64,000 bases of DNA, from NCBI GenBank assembly GCA_965153355.1, contig OZ231128.1:10974001-11038000 (forward strand), in the 5' to 3' direction. The notes beneath the pieces were generated by a model that was given only the letters and a program-made list of their open reading frames with translations, ran no database searches and had not been told where the DNA came from. Position numbers and translations under genes: made by a program. Each line of letters begins with the position of its first letter. Position 1 is the stretch's first letter. Shown here piece after piece: positions 1-45,632 of the stretch. Origin of the DNA: Flaccisagitta enflata. Its lineage: Eukaryota; Chaetognatha; Sagittoidea; Aphragmophora.

Positions 1-461
1 TAGCGAGCCAAAAAATCCCAGATCATCTCATAACAGGGAGACACAGAACGAGAGAGAGAGAGAGAAACTGAAGATTTACAGAAAGAAAAGTCAAACGGGG
101 ACCGAAAATAATAAAAACGGAATCACAGAAATCGTGAGCAGGAAATAGAATTGATTGGGGTTAACATTTCCTTTGTACTCGACAAAACAGAAGCATGATC
201 GCAAAGTGAAACGATCTCGAAATCTAGTTCGATCATTTTTTGTAGTAGATATATTGAAATTTCAACAAAATGAAGATGAATCTCACCCAGAAAAAAACAA
301 CCGTCTCTTTTTTTTTCCAACATCATGATTAACACGTCAAAAACCAAATTTTAAGGTCTAAACATCTATGGAAAGAAATTTAGCGCCAAGCCTAATGATT
401 TCAAATCTAATGATCAAGGACGTTGTTGAAATTATGTTTAAACGGATTTTGTTGCAATTTT

Positions 462-536
<75 letters not shown>

Positions 537-791
537 TTACCGTATGGAAAAAAATCATGGGGTAATCTTTTTTCGTTTTGGTTTACAAAAAAGGGAGGTG
601 GAATGCCTTCTCCAAATAGATATCTCAGAAACTAGATAGTATAATACGATCACACACACACAAACCTCGAAAAAACATAAAAATCCTGCCATCACAACGG
701 AAAGACTCAAAGGTGTCAACGTGAGAGTGAGAGAGAGAGAGAGAGACACGGAAGGACGGACACGATACATTGTCAAGTAGGTCAACAATGT
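1..791. other. Region 3' of the A1CF-like gene
   Basis: Presumed 3' UTR and downstream DNA. It holds a (GA)n array at about 466-534, a CA-rich stretch at 653-664, and shorter GA at 727-746. No coding sequence recognised. Confidence 0.5.
466..534. repeat. (GA)n microsatellite
   Basis: Perfect dinucleotide run. Confidence 0.98.
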
Positions 792-34421
<33,630 letters not shown>

Positions 34422-35336
34422 CTGTTTCAAAATGTTCAAATTTAGATAGAAATTATTAATATAGGCGATTTAACTCTACTTAGTTACCACTCGAGGCCCC
34501 GTGGAAAGATAATCAGCGATGTACGTGACGAAGCATAAAACAAAATCAAACGCACAAACCAGTGAAACCACTTACCTTCTTTACTGATTTTAAGGTAAAA
34601 ATCTTTTTTTTGTAAATCGGGAAATCAGGATATGAAAATCACGAGACGTAATCGATGGCCAAGGATAAATAGTCTACTTTGATTTTTTGAGTGATAATTC
34701 GGCAACATTGGTCCTAAACCTGGACGATTAGATGATTAGAAATGGATTGAAATTCGCGAGTTGCGAAAGTCGCAAGGAAGACCGGCGGAATATTGAGAGT
34801 TCAAACACGGACATCAAGAAGCGCGGAAACAAGAGCGATCAACCAATCAGAGGACTCAAATTTCTCATCCTCATCTTTAGCGAGTAACTTAATAAGTGCC
34901 GTCATCTCCGCTTACGGTAGAGATTACGCTAGTGGTCAGTGAGCCGCAGGTGAGGCGATTAGCTGTGACTCGTGAGGCTCTCCTCAGAAATTTTCAGGGG
35001 TATATAAAATTGAGTCGTTTTTGGGACCCCTTTAGTTTTTTCACTGTCGCACGGAGTAACAAATCTTTGTTTGTTTTTTTGATACATTGTTGTATAAATC
35101 GATTTATCTGTCTCTCTTTTTTCTGCAAAGGAATCAAGAAGACAAAAAATGAGCCGAACGGTAAAACCCTAATGACTCATTGGCATAGTGGAAGTCCGTC
35201 GTTTGGTCGCAGTCTGCAATCCCAAGGGGAACGCCCCTGACATTGCCATCAGCAATAGTAACAATGTTTTTTTTTGGTGTAACATAGAACGAAATGGAAC
35301 ACAAAACGAATGGAACAGAATGAGAGAACGTGAAAG
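34422..35336. other. Region 5' of the A1CF-like gene
   Basis: Should contain the promoter and any non-coding first exon. No TATA box, CpG-rich patch or first exon could be assigned with confidence. An open frame at 34896-35240 (plus) is not recognised. Confidence 0.4.
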
Positions 35337-35655
35337 AAACAAGCCCGACCGGGCAAAGATGCGTCCTGGCAGTGTCTCAGCGTGTATTGATCATGTGACA
35401 TATATGTATGGACAGACAGATGGACGAACAGACTGGTGGAATGACTCTAAAAACATGTTGGTTGATCATTTTTTTCAGTGTAGGATATCACTGTGGCCAA
35501 AAACAGCCGAGAAACGCGGTTTTCGCACAGGCGTGACAGACGGACCGACGGACGGACCGACGGACGGACCGACGGACGGACCGACGGACGGACGGACCGA
35601 CGGACGGACAGACCCTCTTATAGAGATGCGTTCCTGACGGACGCATCTAAAAAAA
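35337..35655 (-). mobile_element. HINE-like double-hairpin element, D subfamily
   Basis: Minus orientation. 5' hairpin arms AGATGCGT and ACGCATCT with a 9-base loop at 35623-35647; (GGAC)n core at 35540-35610; near the 3' end GGACGCATCT (inverse of the 5' arm); 3' hairpin GCCCG-GT-CGGGC, then TTGTTT. Confidence 0.85.
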
Positions 35656-35671
35656 CGAAATAAATCATTTC

Positions 35672-35870
<199 letters not shown>

Positions 35871-36022
35871 ACGATAAGGAAACGAAAATAGAAATGTATC
35901 CAGAGATAAACGCGATAGCTAATCTATAGTGACCATAGGCGGGACGTTGTAGATTAAAATTAAGTGTAATCATCAAAAAAAATCATCAGAAAAAACAATT
36001 GGAAAGGTATAAGAGAACCAAA

Positions 36023-38660
36023 TTATATGTTCTGTCGTGTAGAGGCACATGAACGGCAATTTCGAACGTTGCACGTAAAATCCTGATACGGCTTTAATAA
36101 GTCCAACTTTGACTTCTCTTTGAAGGTCGCAATACTGACAGATTCTTTCAACGGTAAAGAAAGAGAATTCCAGTATCTGGGGGCAATGCTTTTTATCGAT
36201 CTAGTATCTGAATGGCTAACAAAAAAGTTACTTCTTGCCCCTCTAGTTGAATAATTATGATCTGCCTTATTTATCATAGAGGCCATTGAACCCGGTAGCA
36301 TACCCTTGGAAGACTTATACGAAAAAATTCTCACACTCTGGGCAAATAAATCATCTATCCTGAGAGTCGCCAATTCGGCGAAAAGTGGGTCCGCATGGGA
36401 GATCCGGCCAGCACCACATATGATTCTCATAAAACTTTTCTGAAGGGTCAGTATCCGATCCCTTAACCCAATGTTTCTATCCCCCTTAAAGTTTCCCCAG
36501 TTAATCAAACAGTACTGAAGATGGGGCAGGACCATTGTATTATACAAAAGGAAAAGTTGGGGTCTATCCATAAATCCCCTGGCTCTTGCAATTATTCCTA
36601 CCGTTTGACTTATTTTTGAAACAATTTTACCAATATGAACCCGCCAGGAGATCTCCTTGTCAATAAAAACCCCAAGGAACTTAGAATTTTCAACATCACG
36701 TATCGACTTACCATCTATTTTAATATCCCACCCAACCCTGGTTAGGTTTTTTTTTGGTTTGCTGAAATCTAAAAATTCAGTCTTTAGTTCAATGTAAGCT
36801 TATTGTGTGCAAACCAAACCGACAATTTATTCAACTCTGAATTTACCCCCCTTAGAAGACTATCCCCACTTTTATCTGAAGCAAAAAGATTAGTATCATC
36901 CGCGAAAAGGATGTATCTAAAGTAAGTCGATGCAGCTGAGAGGTCGTTTATATACAAAAGAAAGAAAAGGGGCCCCAATATGCTGCCTTGTGGAACCCCT
37001 ACAAGAACCTCCCTGTGGGAAGATTCAGAGGAACCTAAGACAACATATTGAACCCGGCTACTGAGATAACTTTTTATAAGTTCCAGGGGCAACCCTCTTA
37101 TTCCTAGATGTTCCATCTTAGCCAAAAGAATAGAATGGTCCACTGTATCAAAGGCCTTCTTAAAGTCTACAAATACCCCTAAGCAGTGCTTACCTTCTTC
37201 CCATGCTTGTCGGATATTCTCAACCATGTCAAGGATAGCCATGTAGGTGGAATGGCCCCGTCTAAAACCATATTGACTAGTCAAAAGGGAATTCTGTTTC
37301 TTTAGAAATCTTAGAAGCCTCCCCTGTATAATTCTTTCAAAAATCTTTGAAATAGCAGGTAAAACAGAGATTGGTCGATAGTTTCCCAGCTGGGCTGGGT
37401 CCCCAGTTTTAAACACTGGTGTCACCCAGCCACCTTGAGAAAATCGGGAAAGTAGCCCTTTTCTTAGCACTTGTTAATAAACATAGATAGCGGACCACTT
37501 ATTTCAGCGGCAACATAGCAAAGAACCGCCGGAGAGAATTCATCATGGCCGGGACCCTTGGAGCAATCCAGATCCCTGCAGAGGGTCTCAATCTCACCAG
37601 GGGAAGTAGGTGTAAAAAAGGCCGACGACACAGAGCGTGGGCCAAGATAATCGCGAAAAGAGCCCGACGTTGGCTTAGGAATTTTGGCCGCAAGTTTTGG
37701 ACCAATGTTAGTAAAAAAATCGCAGAATGCCTCGGAAATATCGTGCTCCTTAGTGACCATACCGTTGCCAGTATTGAAAGTGCGAGAATGCGGTTCATTT
37801 GTCCGTCCAGTCTTCCCAATGAAGTCATGCAGGACCCTCCATGCCGCCTTAGAGTTTTTCCCGGCTTCATTGAGTTTTTTTGCAAAGAATGATTTCTTAA
37901 GGTGGAGCCTAAGGCGGCCAACCTCCGAGGTCAGGGACTCTAGGAGGGCAGTCTGTTGTCCAGTGAGTCCGTCAGTAGATTTTAACTTGAGAGCGTATAG
38001 TCTGTTTCTTTCCTTGATTTTACTCTTAAGAGTGTCATCATCCAGCCATGGTTTTGCTAAATCTATTTTACGTATCTTTACCCTTTTCTGTGGAAAACAT
38101 CCGTTGTATCCATCTCTTAGTTCATTCCTCAATCTTATTGCACTTTCCATCACTGATTCACCCTCAAAAGAAAAATTTTTTCCCCAATTTGATACCCACT
38201 CACGGAATTTTTCCTTATTTCTTAATCCATTCTCCCTCTTAATGACATATCGGGGGCCCATCTCTTGGCCAACCCCCAATCTGCCAAAAATGGCAAAAGC
38301 CGGGAGATGGTCGCTGATTGCCGAGAAAACCAGTCCTGAAGAAATAGGTCTACAAAAATCATTAGTGAAAATGTTGTCAATCAGCGTCGCGCTTGAGGGT
38401 GTAATTCGAGATGGAAGTGAAATAAGAGGATGGAATCCAACACTATTCATATCACTAAGAAATTTACCAGTGGCTGAATGGTGTTCACTTTTTATAAGAT
38501 CTAAGTTAAAATCCCCCATGAGGTAACACCTCTTGTTTTTTATCTTATCCACTACAGTTTCTAAATGTTGAAAAAATAATGTCATATTGGAGTCCGGGGG
38601 ACGATATATGACTCCCACTATATAGCTCCCGCCTTTATCATTAACCTCTTTTCTCTTTCC
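36023..38660 (-). pseudogene. Non-LTR (LINE) retrotransposon ORF2, 5'-truncated and frameshifted
   Basis: The minus strand reads an AP-type endonuclease C-terminal half (YLMGDFNLD, IDNIF, ISDHLPAF) at about 38120-38660, a linker, then reverse transcriptase (NYRPISVLP, QYGFRRGHST, FVDFKKAFDTVDH, GVPQGSILGPL, LFADDTNLF) at about 36784-37470, and a C-terminal domain to 36023. The frame changes near 37465 and at least twice between 36570 and 36790, and the N-terminal endonuclease is missing, so it is dead. Motif style fits the CR1/Jockey/RTE-X group; the exact clade is not resolved. It sits between the A1CF-like gene and the phosphatase gene. Confidence 0.92.
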
Positions 38661-38819
38661 CTTCTCTTCTACTCTCTCTCTCTTGATCTCTCTGTATATC
38701 TGATGTCAGTCTTTGCCTGTTTCTTTGTAGTAACGGCAAAGCACATATTTGACTGACGCAAAATGTAACATATGACTTGTGACAACATTGCTTTTTAAAA
38801 AAATACATAAGAACAAAGG

Positions 38820-39037
38820 ATGAGAGTCTTGGGAACTCTCAATGGTGCTTAATCCCGGCCCGACCCCTCACAACTATCTTTTATCAATAAAAACATCACT
38901 AAAAAACCATGGCAAACATAGTCTTTTATATGCAGATAACCTACTCCCCGTAGAACCAAATGCAGGATCTCGGAGTAATCCTATTGCACAGCCACTTCGG
39001 GTTGTTCGTCTAAGGGCCCTGACTCCTAATACAATTT
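38820..39037 (+). pseudogene. Possible inverted 5' piece of the same LINE
   Basis: Plus-strand frame reads VLNPGPTPHNYLLSIKTSL. An NPGP motif near the start is typical of 2A-like or linker segments at the N-terminus of some LINE ORFs. Opposite orientation to 36023-38660 would fit a 5' inversion (twin priming). Weak evidence. Confidence 0.35.
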
Positions 39038-39142
39038 CTGCACTGTAAAAAGAGATTTCTGCACTGTAAAAAGAGATTTCTGCACTGTAAAAAGAGATTT
39101 CTGCACTGTAAAAAGAGATTTCTGCACTGTAAAAAGAGATTT
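39038..39142. repeat. 20-bp minisatellite, 5 copies
   Basis: Unit TTCTGCACTGTAAAAAGAGA in exact tandem. Confidence 0.97.
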
Positions 39143-39255
39143 TTCACCACAAATATCTTTAAAAATATGCGTTACATAGTGGCGACCAGCAGTTTAGATT
39201 GTGGAGTAGCGAGTAGCGCCGCTACTCGGCAGGCTAGATGCCTTGTCGGCAGCAT

Positions 39256-39480
39256 AAAGAAAAAGAAGAAGAAGAAGAAGAAGAAGAAGAAGAAGAAGAA
39301 GAAGAAGAAGAAGAAGAAGAAGAAGAAGAAGAAGAAGAAGAAGAAGAAGAAGAAGAAAAAGAGTAAGAGGGAGAGGGAGAAGGAGAAAAAAGAAGAGAGA
39401 AGAACGAAGAGAAAAGAAAGAAGAGAGAAGAAAGAAGAAAAAAACAAGGAAGAAATAAAGAATGGAAGAAAGAAAAAAAG
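39256..39480. repeat. (GAA)n microsatellite and purine tract
   Basis: Pure (GAA)n to about 39360, then GA-rich. Confidence 0.97.
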
Positions 39481-39534
39481 GAAGATAGAATACTCTGGCA
39501 AGTGTTATTGCTCATGATTGTACACTGCATTTCT

Positions 39535-39594
39535 TTTCTTCCTTTCTTTCTTTTTTTGAAAGTTTCTTTCTTTGTTTCTCTGTCTTTCTTTTCG

Positions 39595-39667
<73 letters not shown>
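39535..39667. repeat. (TTTC)n microsatellite
   Basis: Followed by CTGCCAATTCACAGCTA; a similar tail (CCAATTCACAGCTA) follows the TTTC array at 40250-40600. Confidence 0.97.
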
Positions 39668-39668
<1 letters not shown>

Positions 39669-40249
39669 GCCAATTCACAGCTATCAGTGAGAGGGAAGAT
39701 AAAAGAAAGAAAGAAGAGACATGGTGTACCTTGTACAAACATGAGTAGCGGTGCCAGCGATCCGCCGATGAGCGTGCGACATTTTCGTCTTTAGATTTAT
39801 TATTAGCAGTGTGGCCGCTGGGCTCCGGACTAGTATACCGGCCGTCTCTATGATTACTCTGACGATATGATATTTTTATGATACCTTCATGCATCTAGAT
39901 TGGGAAAATTACCCGGCATTTTGATCCCTATCCACAGTTTTAGCCATTTTTTGTATTAACAGGGATTTTTGCAGTCTCAAATTAAAGCGCGTTCGGACGC
40001 CGCAGTTAAGCAAAACGGCGTTGTTTTTGTCACTATTTCCAACGCAGCATGCATCACGTTTTTGATCATATCTTTTAAACGCTTGGATGGATTTGTAAAA
40101 TTTTTTTTTTCATATGTTAACATAAAAACTTGACTTCTGAGAGGGTAAAAAGAGATTTTCGTCGCTAAGAAAAATATCTGTGGGCCTTCCTAACATGAGC
40201 AATTGCACGTGCTTTCTTTGTTTCTTGTTTTTTTTACACGTGCTTCATT
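39668..40249. other. Intergenic, no recognised content
   Basis: Nothing supported. Confidence 0.4.
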
Positions 40250-40278
40250 TCGTACTTTCCTTTTTTTCTTTCTTTTTT

Positions 40279-40341
<63 letters not shown>

Positions 40342-40342
40342 C

Positions 40343-40433
<91 letters not shown>

Positions 40434-40434
40434 C

Positions 40435-40482
<48 letters not shown>

Positions 40483-40542
40483 TCATTCATTCATTCATTC
40501 ATTCATTCATTCATTCATTCATTCTTTCTTTCTTTCTTTCTC

Positions 40543-40586
<44 letters not shown>

Positions 40587-40600
40587 TCATTCTTTCTTCC
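40250..40600. repeat. (TTTC)n microsatellite with (TTCA)n block
   Basis: More than 300 bp; an inner ATTC run at 40483-40522. Confidence 0.98.
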
Positions 40601-40757
40601 AATTCACAGCTACTAGTAAGAGAAATAAAAAGAATAAAAGCACATGAGCAATAACACGTGCTGCGTTTTTCCTTTCTTTTTTTTCCTTCTTCTTTTTCTT
40701 TCTTTCTGACTTTCTTTGTAGTACTTTTCCCTTGTCTTTCTTTCTTTATCTTTTTCT

Positions 40758-40893
40758 TTTTTAGTTGCGGACACGCAACTCTATAAGAGGCTTTGTCCGT
40801 CCGTCAGTAAGCACGAGTCGAAAAGTGGGAAAACGCGCATTTCCGCCCCTGCCCACCCGTCCGCAACTGATGGCCGTGTATCCGGCCTTGTTT
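40758..40893 (+). mobile_element. HINE-like double-hairpin element, R subfamily, short canonical copy
   Basis: AGTTGCG-GACA-CGCAACT, CTATAAGAGGC, GTCCGTCC, GTCCGCAACT, GGCCG-TGTATC-CGGCC, TTGTTT. At 136 bp it shows the whole architecture most clearly. Confidence 0.9.
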
Positions 40894-40972
40894 TTCTTCT
40901 TCTTCTTCTTCTTCTTCTTCTTCTTCTTCTTCTTCTTCTTCTTCTTCTTCTTCTTCTTCTTCTTTTTCTTTT
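40893..40972. repeat. (TTC)n microsatellite
   Basis: Starts directly at the 3' end of the HINE-like element. Confidence 0.97.
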
Positions 40973-41293
40973 TTATTCTTAAAGCTGCCAACAAGGTTTC
41001 TTAAGCTTGCTTTTTACCATGAAAAAGGCAAAAAGGAACTTAGCAGCAATATTACGCTGTCAAGGGCTCAAAATTGAGACGTGTCGTGATAAGACAATGG
41101 CTTAACACCAATCATGCATTTCATATGACGTCGTAAAAGTAGTTGGGCAGGTCCGGTCTCTGAAACCGCCTTAATATGATCGAGATGTGTCTTCTGAAGG
41201 CCGGAAAACTTTCCGCAAAAAAATCCCGCTCAGGAAAATTCGTCCAACCTCTACCGATCCACAGATGAGAATGTCATGATTTACACACTCATT

Positions 41294-41368
41294 TTTAGTT
41301 GTGGACACGCAACTCTAGAAGAAGCTTTTTCCGTCCGTCCGTCCGTCCGTCCGTCCGTCCGTAACCCA
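41294..41368 (+). mobile_element. HINE-like element, R subfamily, left piece
   Basis: AGTTGTGGACACGCAACT hairpin and (GTCC)n. Split at TAACCCA by the TIR element 41369-42887 and continues at 42888-42930 with CACAAGTCGAAAAGTGG. Confidence 0.85.
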
Positions 41369-42887
41369 CTTGGGTGCTTCACATAGCAAAAGTTGGTTAT
41401 TTCTTTTCACCCTCTTTACCTAATGTGGAGTAGTCAATTTTAGGACCCTTACCATTTTTCTTTTATCAAAAATTGTTCATCTTCCGTTTTTTAGAAAATT
41501 GTTTTTGAGGACGTAATTTGCATAATGTAGTGGGATAAAACAATATGCTGACATTCTTTGAATTAACTTTTACCAATTTTTACTCTTCAAAGAATTGTTG
41601 ATCTGGGTCTTCATAAGCTTTTTCATAGCTTATGATCTGATATTTCAATTTATTTTTACAAATATTATGATTTTCTGAAATGAATTATTGCTTTTTGGTA
41701 CCAAAACTGCACAGGATTTTGCTGAATTCTGGGAAATCTGTGGAAATTTTAAGGCCAAAACAAAAACGGAAGATAAAGGAATTTTGAAAAAAGGAAAATG
41801 GTTATCTTCATGATTTTTATTCCTCCATATTCCCCAAGTAGGGTGAGCACTCTGTAATGTTAGTCTTAGTTTTCTTCTACATTTGCTAGAATTTGAATGG
41901 AGGTGAGTATTCACACAATTTTTTTTTAAATGAAAGCTAATAGCCGAATAAAGATACCATACACTTTGCAAGTCGATAGACGTGATGTAAGTGTGTAAAA
42001 ATTGTAGTTAAAAAACATTGTTTTTCCTTCTAATTGCACATGGCCTTCTGTTTCCTCTCAAGAGCTTTCTCTAAAACTTCAAATAATTTGTAGGACACCA
42101 GAGTCTGGCGGGCCGTAACGAATTTTGCTATAAAAGAGTGTTACATGAGTGGAACTCAATAAGTTGAATTGATTATCGGTAGCTTCGAAGCGAGGTTTTG
42201 CTCTCATGATGATGAGACTCGCTCGGCCAATCCGAGATCGGAACGGTTGAGATCGAACCAATGAGAGTCAACTATGAGGGCAACTCAAAAAGAGAGAGCA
42301 ATACTAGAAATTCGATAGCTTTACTTTGGCATAGTACTACTACTATGCCGAAGCATACTTTTCTTTCGTTTATACACGATTGGAAAGCCCATATCCTCAA
42401 CCTTATTTGGAGAGATTTCCAGCTTTGCCAACCAAACTGTTCTCTCTCTGGAAGTTGTTGTTCAAAAAAAGGGAAATCGAAATTGAGTGAAAAAAGGAGA
42501 ATTTTTTTTTTAAATTGGTTAAAAAACATACTAAATGATAACTTTTTTAAATTCTGATTGCACCACTGCGTTTATCTGCGTTTCTACTTTCAAAAATGGT
42601 AAAGAACGCCAATATTAAGTGCCTCACTGAGAGGTGAGATCAGGTCTACGACCACATATCAGAGAAACTGAGATTTTGCTTATTTGTTCTTATTTTGGAG
42701 TAATGTGACGATAATAAGGCAAAAAAAGACTGCCAACCAATGCGGTCAATGGTCTAGTTTTCTTTAAAAAAAACCGCGATCCTCTATGTTAACTTTTTTT
42801 TTTTCTACCTACTCAAAGTATATGGAGAGTTAACATTTCAAAGTGGTGAGAGGATACGCCCAACTTTTGCTATGTAAAGCACCCAAG
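41369..42887. mobile_element. TIR element, TTGGGTGCTTCAC family (copy 2), 1.5 kb
   Basis: TIRs CTTGGGTGCTTCACATAG and CTATGTAAAGCACCCAAG, flanked by the 7-bp duplication TAACCCA (41362-41368, 42888-42894). No recognisable transposase; the small open frames inside match nothing I know. Confidence 0.88.
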
Positions 42888-42930
42888 TAACCCACAAGTC
42901 GAAAAGTGGAAAAACGAGCATATTAGATAT

Positions 42931-43099
42931 CTTTTTTAGTCGCGGACTAGCGACTCTATAAGAGGCTTTGTCCGTCCGTCCGTCGGTTGGTTGGTCGGTT
43001 GGTTGGTCCGTGGTGATCGAGTTGGAAAGTGTGAAAACACGCATTTCCGCCCCTGCCCACCCGTCCGTGACTGGTATTGGCCGTGTATTCGGCCTTGTT
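42931..43099 (+). mobile_element. HINE-like double-hairpin element, R/C intermediate
   Basis: 5' hairpin AGTCGC-GGACTA-GCGACT, (GTCC/GGTT) core, GTCCGTGACT near the end, GGCCG-TGTATT-CGGCC, TTGTT. Confidence 0.85.
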
Positions 43100-43187
43100 G
43101 GTATGTGTGTTGGTGGGGTGTGGATGGGGGTTGGATGCCCCTGCCCACCCGTCCCCAACGATATTGTGACCCGGCGTCACTTGTTTT
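43100..43187 (+). mobile_element. Extra HINE-like 3' end
   Basis: GGGGTGTGGATGGGGGTTGG ... CCCGTCCCCAACGATATTGTGAC-CCGGC-GTCACTTGTTTT, the same 3' module as the copy at 6431, fused behind the preceding element. Confidence 0.8.
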
Positions 43188-43455
43188 CATGAATCTTAAG
43201 CTAACTCCTTTAATATCCCTGCAAAAGCGTATTTTTCCGCGGCGAAAATCTGCGTTCGAAATCAAAACTAACATAATTTTTGATGTAGAATTCATATATG
43301 GGGTCCAAAATTAGTTTGAATGACGCCAGATGGCGCAAAATGACGCAAGAAGTCAGAGTAAAAGAACGCAAGAAGTCAGAGTAATAGAATTTTTTTACAA
43401 TTTTGTGTCAGAGTAATAGAATTTTTTACAATTTTGTGTAGGATCAATAAAGAAG
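43188..43455. other. Intergenic, short duplicated phrases
   Basis: GCAAGAAGTCAGAGTAA and GTCAGAGTAATAGAATTTTT occur twice each. Nothing else. Confidence 0.5.
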
Positions 43456-43860
43456 TTTGTTTGAGCATGCAAATACAAGAAATCATGTTCCTCAGTGTAG
43501 CTGCCCATCGTTGAGGGTGCTTTTGAGTATTCTAGCTCATTTAGCTCATTTAGCTCAATTGTTATTTAATGTTAAATCGGAAAAATGAATAGGTATTTTG
43601 AAACTTGTCTGAGCATGCAAATTCAAAAAAGCATGTCAGTGAGCATGGCTGCTCATCTATGAGGGTGTTTTCCAGTATTCTAGCTCACTTAGCACATTTA
43701 GCTCAGTCTTTTTTCCAACCTGAAATGGCATAAACAAATGTTTTGATATGTGTCTGAGCATGCAAATACAAGAACATGTCAGTGAGCATAATTGGTCATC
43801 TGGGTGAGTGATTTTGAGTATTTTAGCTCATTTGGCTCATTTGGCTCAGTCCTATTTTTT
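43456..43860. repeat. Tandem repeat, unit about 146 bp, 3 copies
   Basis: Each unit has TGAGCATGCAAATACAAG (43462, 43610, 43754), GAGGGTG or GGTGAGTG, TTTGAGTATT, and three AGCTCATTT words. Confidence 0.9.
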
Positions 43861-44300
43861 CTGATTTTCAGTGCATTCAGTACATGCAATTGCTCTTGAT
43901 TCATTCTAACAAATAAAAAAAATTGCAGTGACTGAAGACAAAAGCTTGGTGAAAAGTGACCAATGCTTATGACTTTTTTCCTCAAGGCGATAGTCGCCAT
44001 TACTGGTACATTCGGTTTAGCTAAATTATCAATTTTAACCAAATTCAGGCAATCAAATTCAGCGAAAAAGGGGAAAAGATGCGACTTTAGGTGATTCAAA
44101 CCCAAGTCATTTAGGAAGCCAATGAACTTTTCCATAAGCGAAACAAGTCGTCCAAGGATCGCACTCCTTTTATTTTCTGAAGGTGTCCATATACATATAT
44201 AGAAGAACTCCACTAGGGGTGCTAAAACTTTTGGCGCCTCATCACGCTGTATTTTGCGTCCATGTGTAGATAAGGGATTCGCCAGTATCGTGAAACCAAC

Positions 44301-44463
44301 CTTTTTTAGTTGCGGACACGCAAATCTATAAGAGCCTTTTTCCGTCCGTTGGTCCACGTCCGTAGACTCAATTTGAAAGTTCAAAAACGTGCATTTTTGA
44401 TACTGCAATTGTGATCATCTTCGTGAGTGTGTGAGGATATGGTGACCACGCGTCACTTGTTTC
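44301..44463 (+). mobile_element. HINE-like double-hairpin element, R subfamily, decayed
   Basis: AGTTGCGGACACGCAAAT hairpin (one mismatch), short GTCC core, 3' GTGAC-CACGC-GTCACTTGTTT. Confidence 0.82.
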
Positions 44464-44952
44464 TTTTCAAGCTCCAATTGTTCTTATTTTTGTCATAAAT
44501 ATCATCAGTGCTATTTTGTCATAGATTGATTTGTTCAAAGTATAAATTGGGGAGCCAGCGCTGATGAAGCGGTACATCTTGCAAAACTTTGAGAACAAAA
44601 AACATTTCAGGTCTCTAAACTGACAAAACCTTGAAAAGTGAAGCATGCCCATGGTGACTCAGCAAAAAAAAAAACCTGATGGATTGATTGTAAATCCGGT
44701 TTTTCTAGCAATTGGTCATGCATGCTGCTCTTTTCAATGTTGATAGATCTTGCCAGAGTGAAAGACACAATATGATGAAAGGATTCTCTTAATGACTCAA
44801 TGACTTGAGCTGTCTTAATCATTTCATTTAACTGAGAATATGGCAAAAGGTGTTGACGTTGCAACTCTTCGAAAAATATGTCAACAAATCAACCCTCCAG
44901 GCCGGAAACCGCAAGGTATCATGTCAAGACTGTATTAGTTCAGCCTGTCATA

Positions 44953-45366
44953 CACGCTTTTCATTTTATAAGAACATGGATTTTTAAAGTCAGCCTCAGC
45001 GTTCTTATTTTCAGCCCCTTTTTGAGGCTCAAGCGTTCTTAACATGTTCTTATTTTTTAATTAGATAATCTCTTTAATTATATATCTATATTAATATAAA
45101 AGTTTGTTTTTTTAACAATTGTAAAAAAAAATATTTTCATTAAATAAAAATAAATGCAAGATTGATATTTAATAAATAATTATTTAGAAAACATTATCAA
45201 AATATCCATCATTCAGGGTTTTTCATCTTCTTTTACTACTTTTTTGAAAACTTATATTCATATCTTCAAATCTGAGGCTCAGCATGTTCTTAAGATGTTC
45301 TTATTTTTTGACCAAATCTGAGGCTGATGTTCTTATAAACAGTGTTCTTATAAAAAGAAAAGCGTG
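44953..45366. mobile_element. TA-flanked MITE, TATAAGAAC family (copy 2)
   Basis: TIRs CACGCTTTTCATTTTATAAG and CTTATAAAAAGAAAAGCGTG with TA on both sides; AT-rich interior with repeated GAGGCTCAGCGTTCTTA phrases. Confidence 0.9.
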
Positions 45367-45444
45367 TATTGGCTGTATTCAAAAATTTAACTCCATCACT
45401 GTCTATTTTCCTGTCATAAATAAAAAAATATTTCCCTGGGTGGT

Positions 45445-45632
45445 ATAGTACTTCGTGACTCTACATCCCGCTTTGTCGGTCCGTCTGTCAGACCGTCCGT
45501 CAAACTTTATTATAATTTTTTTTTTTTTAGCGGTCTGTGGCCCCACTGCTCCTGCCCAAATGATCAAGTGACCTCAAGTACAGCCCCTGCCCCACCTGTA
45601 CGACGGGTACACCGTGTATCCGGCCTTGTTTA
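45445..45632 (+). mobile_element. HINE-like double-hairpin element, C subfamily, 5' damaged
   Basis: TTCGTGACTCTACATCCCGCTTTGTCGG, GTCC core, TGCCCAAATGATC, then GTATCCGGCCTTGTTT. Confidence 0.78.

Noticed and set aside
37684-38526. 280-codon open frame on the plus strand
   Set aside because: Antisense shadow of the LINE endonuclease/linker on the minus strand, which carries the recognisable motifs.
39038-39142. Five 20-bp repeats as a CRISPR array
   Set aside because: The units are directly joined with no spacers, and the genome is eukaryotic; it is a minisatellite.
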